Notes: generated by a model not told the origin, from the letters alone. DNA of 12,153 nucleotides from an uncultured Eubacteriales bacterium (GCA_905205195.1 CAJLCS010000051.1:1-12153); one strand, 5' to 3'; shown: positions 1 to 6,385, counted from the stretch's first letter. Numbers and translations: made by a program.

Positions 1-69
1 ATCACCGAAGCCAACAAGCTGACCGGCGAGCCGGAGGCCGACCGGATGCTGCTGATTCCCGTTTCCTGA
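1..69 (+). CDS. 3' end of an unrecognised protein-coding gene (partial)
   Basis: An open frame enters from the left edge and ends at a TGA at 67-69. The visible 22 residues end in ...DRMLLIPVS. The piece is too short to assign a family, and no motif is visible. It is taken as coding because the frame is open to the edge, its codon use (G/C-rich third positions) matches the neighbouring genes, and a strong hairpin begins five bases after the stop, as expected at the end of a transcription unit. Confidence 0.6.
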   Translation: MTEANKLTGEPEADRMLLIPVS

Positions 70-111
70 AAAAAGGACCGCCGTTCCGTGGGAGAGCCGG
101 GACGGCGGTCC
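70..111. terminator. Strong hairpin, probable terminator (T-tract only on the minus strand)
   Basis: Arms 75-88 and 98-111 pair over 14 bp with one G-T wobble around a 9-base loop. On the plus strand the stem is followed by GGCGGTTGT, so there is no U-tract. On the minus strand it is followed by six T's (complement of the A-run at 70-75), so it is canonical in that direction. It most simply closes the upstream plus-strand gene, but the orientation is odd. Confidence 0.55.
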
Positions 112-207
112 GGCGGTTGTCGCATGGGGATTTTCTGCCGCCTGTTTATAGAGTAGTCCGGCAAAACGGTCGGAATCAAGGGAATTTCGTCGAAAGAGAT
201 TTGAAAA

Positions 208-263
208 TTGACTTGTCATTTTTCGCCGTTGGTGGTATACTGATAGTATCTTGATTTTGATAC
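208..263 (+). promoter_or_regulatory. Promoter of the GTPase operon with overlapping inverted repeats
   Basis: TTGTCA (213-218), a 17-base spacer and TATACT (236-241) form a sigma-A type promoter with an extended TGn (233-235). An overlapping TTGACT at 208-213 would give a 22-base spacer, so it is less likely to be the -35. Two inverted repeats sit on the -10 and start region: ATACT-GAT-AGTAT (237-249) and GTATC-N8-GATAC (246-263). They could be an operator. COG0523 genes are often under zinc repressor Zur, but I do not see a recognisable consensus Zur box. The ribosome site GGAAGG (264-269) precedes the ATG at 279. Confidence 0.6.
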
Positions 264-278
264 GGAAGGTGTATTTCC

Positions 279-1454
279 ATGACGAAAATTGATGTATACT
301 CCGGTTTTCTCGGCGCCGGAAAAACGACGCTGATCAAGAAGCTGGTCAAAGAGGCCTATAAGGGCCAGAAGCTTGTGATTATCGAAAACGAATTCGGCGA
401 AATCGGCATCGACGGCGGATTTTTGCAGGATTCCGGCATTCAGATTACCGAAATGAACTCCGGCTGCATCTGCTGCAGTCTGGTGGGCGACTTTGGCCGG
501 GCGCTGAAGCAGGTGATCGGGGACTACCATCCCGACCGGATCATCATCGAGCCGTCCGGCGTGGGCAAGCTGTCCGACGTCATCGGCGCCGTCAACAAGG
601 TGACCGGCGACGAGGTCACGCTGGGCTATACCGTGGCGGTTGTCGATGCCGGTAAGGTCAAGGTCTATATGAAGAATTTCGGCGAATTCTACAACAACCA
701 GATCGAAACCGCCTCCACCATCGTCCTGTCCCGGACCGATTCCGTCCCCCAGGACAAGCTGGATGCGGCCGTGGCCATGCTGCGGGAGCATAACCAGGTG
801 GCGACCATCGTCACGACGCCCTGGTCCGAGCTGACCGGCGAGCAGCTGATCGAAGCCATGGAGGGCAAGGCGTCCCTGGCGGCGGAGCTGGCCAAGATGG
901 AGCAGGAGCACCTTGCCGAGGAAGAGGACAAGGACGACAACCATTGCTGCCATCATCACCATCACGACGACGATGACGATGACGATGATGACGATCACGA
1001 TCATCACTGCTGCCATCATCACCACGATGACGACGAGGATGAGGAGCACGAGCATCACCATCATCATCACCACCACGACGATGATGATGACCACGATCAT
1101 ATCTGCTGCCACCATCATCATGATGACGATGAGGACGAGGACCACGAGCACGAGCATCATCATCACCACCATCATCATGCCGACGAGGTGTTCACCTCCT
1201 GGGGCGTGGAAACGGCGAAAAAGTTCACCCATGAGGAAATTTCTCACGCGCTGGAGGAAATGGACTCCGGCAAGTACGGCATGATCCTGCGGGCCAAGGG
1301 CATTGTGCCCTGCACCGACGGCAGCTGGATTCACTTTGACCATGTACCCGGCGAAAAGGACCTGCGGACCGGCTCTGCGGCGGTGACGGGCAAGCTGTGC
1401 GTCATCGGCTCCAAGCTGGACGAAGCCGGCGTGGCTGCGCTGTTCGGCGTGTAA
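279..1454 (+). CDS. G3E (CobW/COG0523) GTPase with a large His/Asp/Cys metal-binding insert
   Basis: A 391-residue P-loop GTPase of the G3E family, whose members insert or deliver metals or metal cofactors. Visible motifs are the Walker A GFLGAGKTT (residues 9-17), the COG0523 metal motif GCICC (62-66), the EPSG Walker B-like segment (91-94) and SRTD (151-154) where NKxD is expected. A CobW C-terminal domain occupies about 304-391. Between the two domains, residues 222-300 are exclusively His (38), Asp/Glu (34) and Cys (6) except for one Ile. This suggests a metal buffer or loading arm; His-rich linkers are known in this family and in HypB. The next gene follows after 13 bases, so the two form an operon. 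The metal cannot be read from sequence; zinc is the commonest for COG0523 and nickel or cobalt are possible. Cobalamin synthesis is unlikely, since no cob gene is nearby. Confidence 0.92.
   Translation: MTKIDVYSGFLGAGKTTLIKKLVKEAYKGQKLVIIENEFGEIGIDGGFLQDSGIQITEMNSGCICCSLVGDFGRALKQVIGDYHPDRIIIEPSGVGKLSDVIGAVNKVTGDEVTLGYTVAVVDAGKVKVYMKNFGEFYNNQIETASTIVLSRTDSVPQDKLDAAVAMLREHNQVATIVTTPWSELTGEQLIEAMEGKASLAAELAKMEQEHLAEEEDKDDNHCCHHHHHDDDDDDDDDDHDHHCCHHHHDDDEDEEHEHHHHHHHHDDDDDHDHICCHHHHDDDEDEDHEHEHHHHHHHHADEVFTSWGVETAKKFTHEEISHALEEMDSGKYGMILRAKGIVPCTDGSWIHFDHVPGEKDLRTGSAAVTGKLCVIGSKLDEAGVAALFGV
942..1178 (+). repeat. Degenerate tandem repeat coding for a His/Asp/Cys metal-binding tract
   Basis: This encodes residues 222-300 of the GTPase. 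Three Cys-Cys-His4-5 blocks start at residues 223, 244 and 276, each followed by an acidic run and then, in the last two, an eight-His run. The last two units are spaced 32 residues (96 bp). Over 19 aligned codons (240-258 against 272-290) I count five synonymous third-base changes and two amino-acid changes. This fits an old duplication whose protein composition has been kept by selection rather than fresh slippage. Confidence 0.85.
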
Positions 1455-1467
1455 GGAAGCGGGTATC

Positions 1468-2409
1468 ATGCAGCAAATACCGGTTTATGTGTTTACCGGA
1501 TTCCTGGATTCCGGCAAAACGAAATTCATTCAGGAAACGCTGGAGGATCCCCGGTTCAACGCCGGCGAGCGGACGCTGCTGCTGGTGTTTGAGGAAGGGG
1601 AGGAGGAGTACGACTTTTCTTCCTATCCCAAGCAGAACGTTTACAAGGAAGTGCTGGATCAGGAAACCGTCACCACCAAGGAGCTTCAGGCTCTGGCGAA
1701 AAAGTACCGGGTCGAGCGGGTGGTGGCCGAGCTGAACGGAATGCAGCTGGTGGGCGACCTGTACGCCCGGTTCCCGGAGGACTGGGCCGTGGCGCAGGAG
1801 GTCATGTTCGCCGATTCCACCACGTTTATGGCTTACAACGCCAATATGCGGAATCTGGTGATGGACAAGCTCACCGGCGCCCAGATGATCGTCTTCAACC
1901 GGCTGAAGCCGGGGGCCGACACCATGCCTCTGCACAAGCTGGCCCGGGCGGCCAATCGGCGGATCGACATTCTTTACGATTACACCGACGGCACCACGGC
2001 CTACGACGACGTGCAGGACCCGCTGCCCTTCGACATCAACGCCCCCATTATTGAAATCAAGGACGAGGATTTCGCCCTGTGGTACCGGGATCTGAACGAG
2101 GAAACCGCCAAATACGACGGAAAAACCGTCCGCTTCAAGGGGCAGGTGGCCATGCTCCGCCGGGATAAGAACAGTATGTTCGCCCCGGGCCGGTTTGTGA
2201 TGACCTGCTGCGTGGAGGACATTCAGTTCTGCGGCATTCCCTGCCGCTACGAAAACGCCAAGAACCTGAAGCCCCGGGGCTGGGTGACGGTGCTGGCAAA
2301 GATTTCGGCGGAAAAACACCCGCTTTACAAGGGCGAGACCGGCCCGATGCTGACGGCGGTTCGTGTGGAAGACGCCCAGCCCGCCGAGCCGGATGTGGCA
2401 ACCTTCTGA
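1468..2409 (+). CDS. G3E-type GTPase domain fused to a YcgQ/DUF1980-like C-terminal domain
   Basis: A 313-residue protein. The N-terminal domain has a P-loop GFLDSGKT (residues 11-18), a Walker B-like VVAELNG (85-91) and NRLK (144-147) in place of NKxD, so it resembles a CobW-type GTPase. The CxCC metal motif of its upstream partner is missing. From about residue 202 to 303 the sequence resembles the C-terminal domain of YcgQ-type proteins (TIGR03943/DUF1980): YDGKTVRFKGQV, then GRFVMTCCVEDIQFCGIPC with Cys 247, 248, 255 and 259. In many Firmicutes YcgQ-like proteins accompany a YcgR-type permease; no permease is in this window. The ATG at 1468 is preceded by AAGGAAG overlapping the upstream stop codon, which indicates coupled translation with the first GTPase. 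A role in transition-metal handling is inferred. The GTPase call is firm; the DUF1980 match rests on pattern memory and is moderately sure. Confidence 0.8.
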   Translation: MQQIPVYVFTGFLDSGKTKFIQETLEDPRFNAGERTLLLVFEEGEEEYDFSSYPKQNVYKEVLDQETVTTKELQALAKKYRVERVVAELNGMQLVGDLYARFPEDWAVAQEVMFADSTTFMAYNANMRNLVMDKLTGAQMIVFNRLKPGADTMPLHKLARAANRRIDILYDYTDGTTAYDDVQDPLPFDINAPIIEIKDEDFALWYRDLNEETAKYDGKTVRFKGQVAMLRRDKNSMFAPGRFVMTCCVEDIQFCGIPCRYENAKNLKPRGWVTVLAKISAEKHPLYKGETGPMLTAVRVEDAQPAEPDVATF

Positions 2410-2412
2410 TCT

Positions 2413-2447
2413 AAAAATCCCTTCTCCGCTGCGGAGAAGGGATTTTT
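2413..2447 (+). terminator. Rho-independent terminator of the GTPase operon
   Basis: Arms 2413-2428 and 2432-2447 are perfectly complementary over 16 bp around a three-base loop. The right arm ends in TTTTT and the left begins with AAAAA, so the structure could also work in the opposite direction. It begins three bases after the stop codon of the second GTPase. Confidence 0.93.
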
Positions 2448-2499
2448 GAACGAATTTTCGGATATTTGCAGAATTCATGGTGCATTTTTCCGGAATCTG

Positions 2500-2541
2500 T
2501 GGTATACTGAAGCAAACGCATTGCAAAGGAGGGATCCTCCC
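2500..2541 (+). promoter_or_regulatory. Extended -10 promoter and hairpin-embedded ribosome site of rarA
   Basis: TGGTATACT (2500-2508) is an extended -10; no good -35 lies 16-18 bases upstream (GTGCAT at 2480-2485 is poor). The ribosome site AAGGAGG (2526-2532) fixes the rarA start at ATG 2542. It can pair with CCTCC (2536-2540) around a GAT loop, or GGGA (2531-2534) with TCCC (2538-2541), so it may be partly hidden in the mRNA. Confidence 0.6.
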
Positions 2542-3801
2542 ATGTATCAGCCGCTGGCCGACCTGCTGCGGCCACAGACGCTGGACGAGGTCTACGGGCA
2601 GGAGCATATTCTGGGAAAAGGCGCCATTCTTCGCCGTCTGGTGGATTCCGGCAAGGTGCCGAACATGATTTTCTACGGCCCCAGCGGCACCGGGAAGACC
2701 ACCGTGGCCAATATCATCGCCAAGCAGACCAACCGGACCCTGTATAAGCTCAACGCCACCACCGCTTCCACGGCGGACATCAAGGAAATTGTGGCCCAGC
2801 TGGATACCTTCATGGCCCCCAACGGCGTACTGCTGTATCTGGACGAGATTCAGTCCTTCAACAAAAAGCAGCAGCAGTCGCTGCTGGAATACATCGAAAA
2901 CGGAAAAATTACCCTGATTGCCTCCACCACGGAGAATCCCTATTTCTATGTATTCAATGCCATTCTCAGTCGGAGTACGATTTTTGAATTCAAGCAGATT
3001 TCTGCAGAGGCGTCTCTGAAAGCGATCCACCGGGCTGTGGCATTTCTGGAGCAGCGGACCGGCCTGACGGCCAGACCGGAGGAAGGGGCGCTGGAGTACA
3101 TCGCCGGTTCCTGCGGCGGTGATCTGCGGAAGGCCCTCAACGCGGTGGAGGTTCTTTTCTCCGCCGGAAAGCCGGAAGGCACCGAGCTGGTGCTGACGCT
3201 GGAGGACGCCAAGGCCGTTTCCCAGAAAAGCGCCCTCCGGGCCGACCGGGAAGGGGACAACTACTACGATCTGCTGTCGGCGCTGCAAAAGTCCATCCGC
3301 GGCTCCGATCCCGACGCGGCAGTCCACTATCTGGCCCGGCTTCTGGAGGCCGGACAGATGCAGTCGGCCTGCCGCCGGTTGATGGTCATCGCCTGCGAGG
3401 ACGTGGGGCTGGCCTATCCCCAGATCATTCCCACGGTCAAGGCGGCGGTGGATGCCGCGCTGATGTTGGGAATGCCGGAGGCCCGGATCCCGCTGGCCGA
3501 CGCGGCGGTGCTGATGGCCACGTCCCCCAAATCCAATTCGGCCTACCTGGCCTACGATGCGGCGATGGCCGATATCCGCAAGGGAAAAGGCGGCGATTTT
3601 CCCCGGCATCTGCAAAACGTCCACGCCGACAGCTACACCATGGAGCGGGAGCAGGGATACCGGTATCCCCACGACTACCCCAACCACTGGGTGGCCCAGC
3701 AGTACCTGCCGGATGATCTGGTGGGAACCCATTATTACGAATACGGACCCAATAAGCTGGAGCAGGCAGCACGGCAGTACTGGGACCAGGTGAAGAAGTG
3801 A
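2542..3801 (+). CDS. rarA: Replication-associated recombination protein RarA (MgsA), AAA+ ATPase
   Basis: A 419-residue AAA+ ATPase related to clamp loaders and RuvB. RarA/MgsA acts at stalled replication forks and in recombination. Visible elements are RPQTLDEVYGQEHILG (10-25) typical of the family N-terminus, Walker A GPSGTGKT (46-53), Walker B LLYLDE (97-102), sensor ASTTENP (127-133) and arginine finger region ILSR (141-144). The C-terminal half carries the tetramerisation/MgsA region, with an ACEDVGLAYP-type segment and a PKSNSAYLAYDAA segment. Length is normal. The frame extends upstream to 2446, but the strong AAGGAGG nine bases before ATG 2542 and the family N-terminus MYQPLADLLRP favour this start. 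The family usually has DEIHRFNK; here it is DEIQSFNK, a minor variant. The DUF951 gene follows after seven bases. Confidence 0.95.
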   Translation: MYQPLADLLRPQTLDEVYGQEHILGKGAILRRLVDSGKVPNMIFYGPSGTGKTTVANIIAKQTNRTLYKLNATTASTADIKEIVAQLDTFMAPNGVLLYLDEIQSFNKKQQQSLLEYIENGKITLIASTTENPYFYVFNAILSRSTIFEFKQISAEASLKAIHRAVAFLEQRTGLTARPEEGALEYIAGSCGGDLRKALNAVEVLFSAGKPEGTELVLTLEDAKAVSQKSALRADREGDNYYDLLSALQKSIRGSDPDAAVHYLARLLEAGQMQSACRRLMVIACEDVGLAYPQIIPTVKAAVDAALMLGMPEARIPLADAAVLMATSPKSNSAYLAYDAAMADIRKGKGGDFPRHLQNVHADSYTMEREQGYRYPHDYPNHWVAQQYLPDDLVGTHYYEYGPNKLEQAARQYWDQVKK

Positions 3802-3808
3802 GGCAGCC

Positions 3809-3991
3809 ATGGATATTCGATTAGGCGACATTCTCGTGATGAAAAAGCCCCATCCCTGCGGGGAAAAGCGCTGGCTGGTGCTGCGGACCGGGGCGGATTT
3901 CCGGCTCCGCTGCCAGGGCTGCGGCCATGAGGTCATGGTCACCCGGCAGAAGGCGGAAAAAAATATCCGGTCCGTGGAGCGGACGGAATAA
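3809..3991 (+). CDS. DUF951 family small protein with a Cys-rich zinc-ribbon-like motif
   Basis: A 60-residue protein starting MDIRLGDILVMKKPHPCG and containing FRLRCQGCGHEV, the hallmark of the DUF951 family widespread in Firmicutes. Cys 17, Cys 35 and Cys 38 with His 15 or His 40 could hold a zinc ion; this is inferred from spacing. The molecular function of the family is not known to me. It lies seven bases after rarA with no promoter between, so it is probably co-transcribed. Its ribosome site is weak (GTGAGG at 3798-3803, overlapping the rarA stop), which suggests translational coupling. A terminator follows 16 bases after the stop. Confidence 0.88.
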   Translation: MDIRLGDILVMKKPHPCGEKRWLVLRTGADFRLRCQGCGHEVMVTRQKAEKNIRSVERTE

Positions 3992-4007
3992 GGCTCGACC
4001 CAATCCG

Positions 4008-4040
4008 GCGGCTGCTGAGAAAATCAGCGGCCGCTTTTTT
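4008..4040 (+). terminator. Rho-independent terminator after rarA-DUF951
   Basis: Arms 4008-4018 and 4024-4034 pair over 11 bp with one G-T wobble around a GAAAA loop, followed directly by six T's (4035-4040). It separates the rarA unit from the sporulation unit downstream. Confidence 0.92.
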
Positions 4041-4138
4041 GCGCCTTGCCGCCGCCCGGCCCGAATCCGGCAGAGCCAGGGGAAATCCCGCCGCGGGGCG
4101 GCGTGCAGGATGCGACCGGCTTTTTTGTGTCCTTCCGG

Positions 4139-4161
4139 TATACTGGATATCGGAAGGGAGG
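4139..4161 (+). promoter_or_regulatory. Candidate -10 box and ribosome site of the spoIIGA-sigE operon
   Basis: TATACT at 4139-4144 is a good sigma-A -10, without the TGn extension (CGG precedes it) and with no recognisable -35 at 16-18 bases. In Bacillus the spoIIG promoter has an unusual spacing and depends on Spo0A, so a poor -35 is not surprising, but I see no convincing Spo0A box (TGNCGAA). The ribosome site AAGGGAGG (4154-4161) sits ten bases before ATG 4172. Confidence 0.4.
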
Positions 4162-4171
4162 AAGGGCCGTG

Positions 4172-4939
4172 ATGGTCTATCTGGATCTGGTGGTGCTGCT
4201 GAATTTTCTGGTGGACTGGCTGCTGCTGATGGGCGCCAACCGGCTGTCCGGCTATCCGCCGGGGTGGGGAAGGACGGCCCTGGCCGCCGGGCTGGGCGGC
4301 GTGTACGGCGGCGCGTGCCTGGTGCCGCCGCTGGCCTTTCTGGGCGGAATCCTCTGGCGGATCGTTTTCCTGGCGCTGATGGCGGTGCTGGCCTTCGGCT
4401 TCTCCCAAAGCGCCCTGCGGCGGGGGGTGCTGTTCGCCTTTCTCAGCTTTGCCCTGGGGGGCGCCGCCGCAGGTCTTGGAAGGGGAAGCTTCGGCGGCCT
4501 GTGCGCCGGAGCGGCGCTGGTGGGGCTGATGGGGGTGTTTTCCCTGCGGTCCGGCCGGCTGCGTTCCGCCGTCCCCGTCACGCTGCAATGGGGCGGCAGG
4601 ACGGTGCATCTGACGGCGCTCCACGACTCGGGCAACCTGCTGCGTGATCCCGTCTCCGGAGAACGGGTGCTGGTTGCGGATGCGTCCGTGGCAGGGCGGC
4701 TGCTGAGCCTGACGGAGGACCAGCTGCGCCATCCGGCGGAGACGCTGACCCGGCAGGCCGCGCCGGGGCTGCGGCTGATTCCCTATCACGCCGTTGGAAA
4801 AGAGGGGGCCATGCTTCTGGCGGTCCGGTGTGACCGGTCGGTGGTCGGCCATGAAAAGGGAAGGATATTGGTGGCCTTCGCACCGGAACGGCTGAGCCGG
4901 TCGGGGGCGTATCAGGCGTTGATCGGAGGGACGTTATGA
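4172..4939 (+). CDS. spoIIGA: Sigma-E processing peptidase SpoIIGA
   Basis: A 255-residue membrane-embedded aspartic protease that removes the pro-sequence of sigma-E in the mother cell after a forespore signal. The N-terminal half (1 to about 125) is very hydrophobic and fits about five membrane helices, opening with MVYLDLVVLLNFLVDWLLL as is typical of the family. The C-terminal half holds HDSGNLLRDP (151-160), with Asp 152 the expected catalytic residue, and RLIPYHAVGKEG (201-212), another family motif. The ATG at 4172 is chosen from the family N-terminus; an in-frame GTG at 4169 is also well placed. The frame extends further up to 4046 but would run through the promoter. The stop overlaps the sigE start by four bases (ATGA), which couples protease and substrate. 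Confidence 0.93.
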   Translation: MVYLDLVVLLNFLVDWLLLMGANRLSGYPPGWGRTALAAGLGGVYGGACLVPPLAFLGGILWRIVFLALMAVLAFGFSQSALRRGVLFAFLSFALGGAAAGLGRGSFGGLCAGAALVGLMGVFSLRSGRLRSAVPVTLQWGGRTVHLTALHDSGNLLRDPVSGERVLVADASVAGRLLSLTEDQLRHPAETLTRQAAPGLRLIPYHAVGKEGAMLLAVRCDRSVVGHEKGRILVAFAPERLSRSGAYQALIGGTL

Positions 4940-5646
4940 AGGAAAAATGGCAGACATTTCTCGTCTGGATCGGCATTCTGCCGGAAAACAACGTGTATTA
5001 TGTGGGCAGCAGCGATATTCTGCCCCCGCCGCTGAAGGGCGCGGCGGAGCAGGCGGCGCTGGACGGACTGGAACGGGGCGAGGAGGACGCCAAGCAGCTG
5101 CTCATCGAGCACAACCTCCGTCTGGTGGTCTATCTGGCCCGACGGTTTGAAAACACCGGGGTGAATCTGGAGGACCTGATCTCCATCGGGGCCATCGGGC
5201 TGATCAAGGCGGTCAGCACCTATCGCCGGGAGAAGAACATCAAGCTGGCCACCTATGCCTCCCGCTGCATTGAAAACGAAATTCTGATGTACATCCGGAA
5301 AATCGCCGGGCAGAAGGCGGAAATCTCGCTGGAAGAGCCGATCAACATGGATTACGACGGCAACGAGCTGCTGCTGGCGGACATTCTCGGCACGGACGAG
5401 GACATGATCCAGCGGCCGCTGGAGGACGACGTGGATCTGCAGCTGCTGCGGCAGGCGCTGGAGGATCTGCCGCCCCGGGAGCTGGAAATCGTCCGGATGC
5501 GCTTTGGCCTGAACGGCCGGAAGGAGCTGACACAGAAGGAAGTGGCGCAGAAGCTGGGCATTTCCCAATCCTACATTTCCCGGCTGGAAAAGCGAATTAT
5601 GCAGCGGCTCCGCCGGGAGATGCTCCGGCAGACAAGCTGCGTCTGA
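4936..5646 (+). CDS. sigE: Sporulation sigma factor SigE precursor (pro-sigma-E)
   Basis: A 236-residue sigma-70 family protein directing early mother-cell transcription in sporulation. Roughly the first 20 residues form the pro-sequence, ending near VYYVGSSDILPPPL (20-33), which matches the region around the SpoIIGA cleavage site in other SigE proteins. Region 2 (about 54-123) includes LEDLISIGAIGLIKAV and ATYASRCIENEILMYIR. Region 4 (about 178-230) has a helix-turn-helix with TQKEVAQKLGISQSYISRLEKRI. The ribosome site GGAGGG (4925-4930) lies inside the end of spoIIGA. In most spore formers sigG follows directly; here the next gene is rex with its own promoter and no clear terminator between. 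Confidence 0.96.
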   Translation: MKEKWQTFLVWIGILPENNVYYVGSSDILPPPLKGAAEQAALDGLERGEEDAKQLLIEHNLRLVVYLARRFENTGVNLEDLISIGAIGLIKAVSTYRREKNIKLATYASRCIENEILMYIRKIAGQKAEISLEEPINMDYDGNELLLADILGTDEDMIQRPLEDDVDLQLLRQALEDLPPRELEIVRMRFGLNGRKELTQKEVAQKLGISQSYISRLEKRIMQRLRREMLRQTSCV

Positions 5647-5658
5647 AGGAAAAAACAT

Positions 5659-5733
5659 TTGCCAAACCGGCGGAATTATGATATAATCGATAAAAATTAG
5701 TATCGATACAGACATATCAAATGACGCAGGAGG
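5659..5733 (+). promoter_or_regulatory. Promoter, repeat/palindrome and ribosome site of rex
   Basis: TTGCCA (5659-5664), a 17-base spacer and TATAAT (5682-5687) with an extended TG at 5679-5680 make a strong sigma-A promoter. Around and just after the start point, ATCGATA occurs at 5686-5692 and 5702-5708 (16-base period). The second copy lies in the perfect 10-bp palindrome GTATCGATAC (5700-5709). It is a possible operator but does not resemble the usual Rex site (TTGTTAA/TTGTGA type). AGGAGG at 5728-5733 is the ribosome site. Confidence 0.8.
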
Positions 5734-5740
5734 ATTCTTC

Positions 5741-6385
5741 ATGGAGCGAAAAGAAATATCCAAATCCGTTCTCAAGCGGCTGCCGGGGTACCTGTCCTAT
5801 CTGAAGGGGCTGCCGGAGAACGCCCCGCCCTATATTTCGGCAACCTCCCTCGCCGGCGCCCTCGGCATGGGAGAGGTGCAGGTCCGGAAGGATCTGGCCA
5901 TGGTGTCCGACGGCGGGCGGCCCAAGCTGGGCTATCTCCGGACCGGGCTGGTGGACGACATCGAGCAGTTCCTCGGCTACGACAACACCACCGACGCCGT
6001 CCTCATCGGCGCAGGCAAGCTGGGGCAGGCGCTGATGGACTATGTTGGCTTTGACGCCTACGGACTGAACATTCTGGCGGCCTTTGACATTTGCCCGCCG
6101 GAGGATCAAAGCGGCATCCGCAAGCCGATTTACCCCATTACCCAGCTGGAGGGCTTCTGCAAGTCTCACAAGGTGCTGATGGGCATTATCACCGTTCCCC
6201 AGAAAAGCGCCCAGGAGGTCTGCAACCTGCTGATTGCCAACGGCATCAAGGCCATCTGGAATTTCGCGCCGGTGCATCTGGAGGTGCCGGAGCATATTCT
6301 GGTCCAGTACGAGAATATGGCTACTTCTCTGGCGGTGCTGTCCATGCATCTGCAGGCCCAGATGAAGGGGAAAGAGGACCGGTAA
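5741..6385 (+). CDS. rex: Redox-sensing transcriptional repressor Rex
   Basis: A 214-residue NADH/NAD+-sensing repressor of fermentation and respiration genes. An N-terminal winged helix (about 1-80) contains ISATSLAGALGMGEVQVRKD (32-51), whose VRKD is typical of the recognition helix. A Rossmann domain follows with the dinucleotide motif VLIGAGKLG (87-95), then YGLNILAAFD (107-116), GIITVP (148-153) and WNFAPVHLEVPE (173-184). The final helix (about 187-206) is the part exchanged between subunits in the Rex dimer. The length is typical. The start is fixed by AGGAGG seven bases upstream. It appears to be a single-gene unit, since the next gene has its own promoter. Its targets cannot be told from this window. 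Confidence 0.96.
   Translation: MERKEISKSVLKRLPGYLSYLKGLPENAPPYISATSLAGALGMGEVQVRKDLAMVSDGGRPKLGYLRTGLVDDIEQFLGYDNTTDAVLIGAGKLGQALMDYVGFDAYGLNILAAFDICPPEDQSGIRKPIYPITQLEGFCKSHKVLMGIITVPQKSAQEVCNLLIANGIKAIWNFAPVHLEVPEHILVQYENMATSLAVLSMHLQAQMKGKEDR

Noticed and set aside
942..1178. CRISPR array or microsatellite expansion
   Set aside because: The repetition follows codons of a single long frame with mixed synonymous codons; no spacers and no constant-length repeat at the DNA level.
216..1469. A 417-codon open frame on the minus strand with long Met/Val/Ile runs
   Set aside because: It is antisense to the GTPase gene; the runs are the complement of the CAT/GAT codons of the His/Asp tract (ATG/ATC). 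No ribosome site, and the GTPase frame has clear motifs.
1402..3942. An 846-codon open frame on the minus strand
   Set aside because: It lies antisense to the second GTPase, a perfect terminator and rarA. The length reflects high G+C third-position bias, not coding; no recognisable domain.
4066..4072. Possible Spo0A box (TCCGGCA) upstream of spoIIGA
   Set aside because: It differs from the inverted consensus and occurs once, with no second box at the expected place; expected by chance in this G+C-rich stretch.
4046..4171. N-terminal extension of SpoIIGA by 42 residues
   Set aside because: It would run through the -10 box and ribosome site, is Pro/Gly-rich and lacks a start signal; the family N-terminus begins at 4172.
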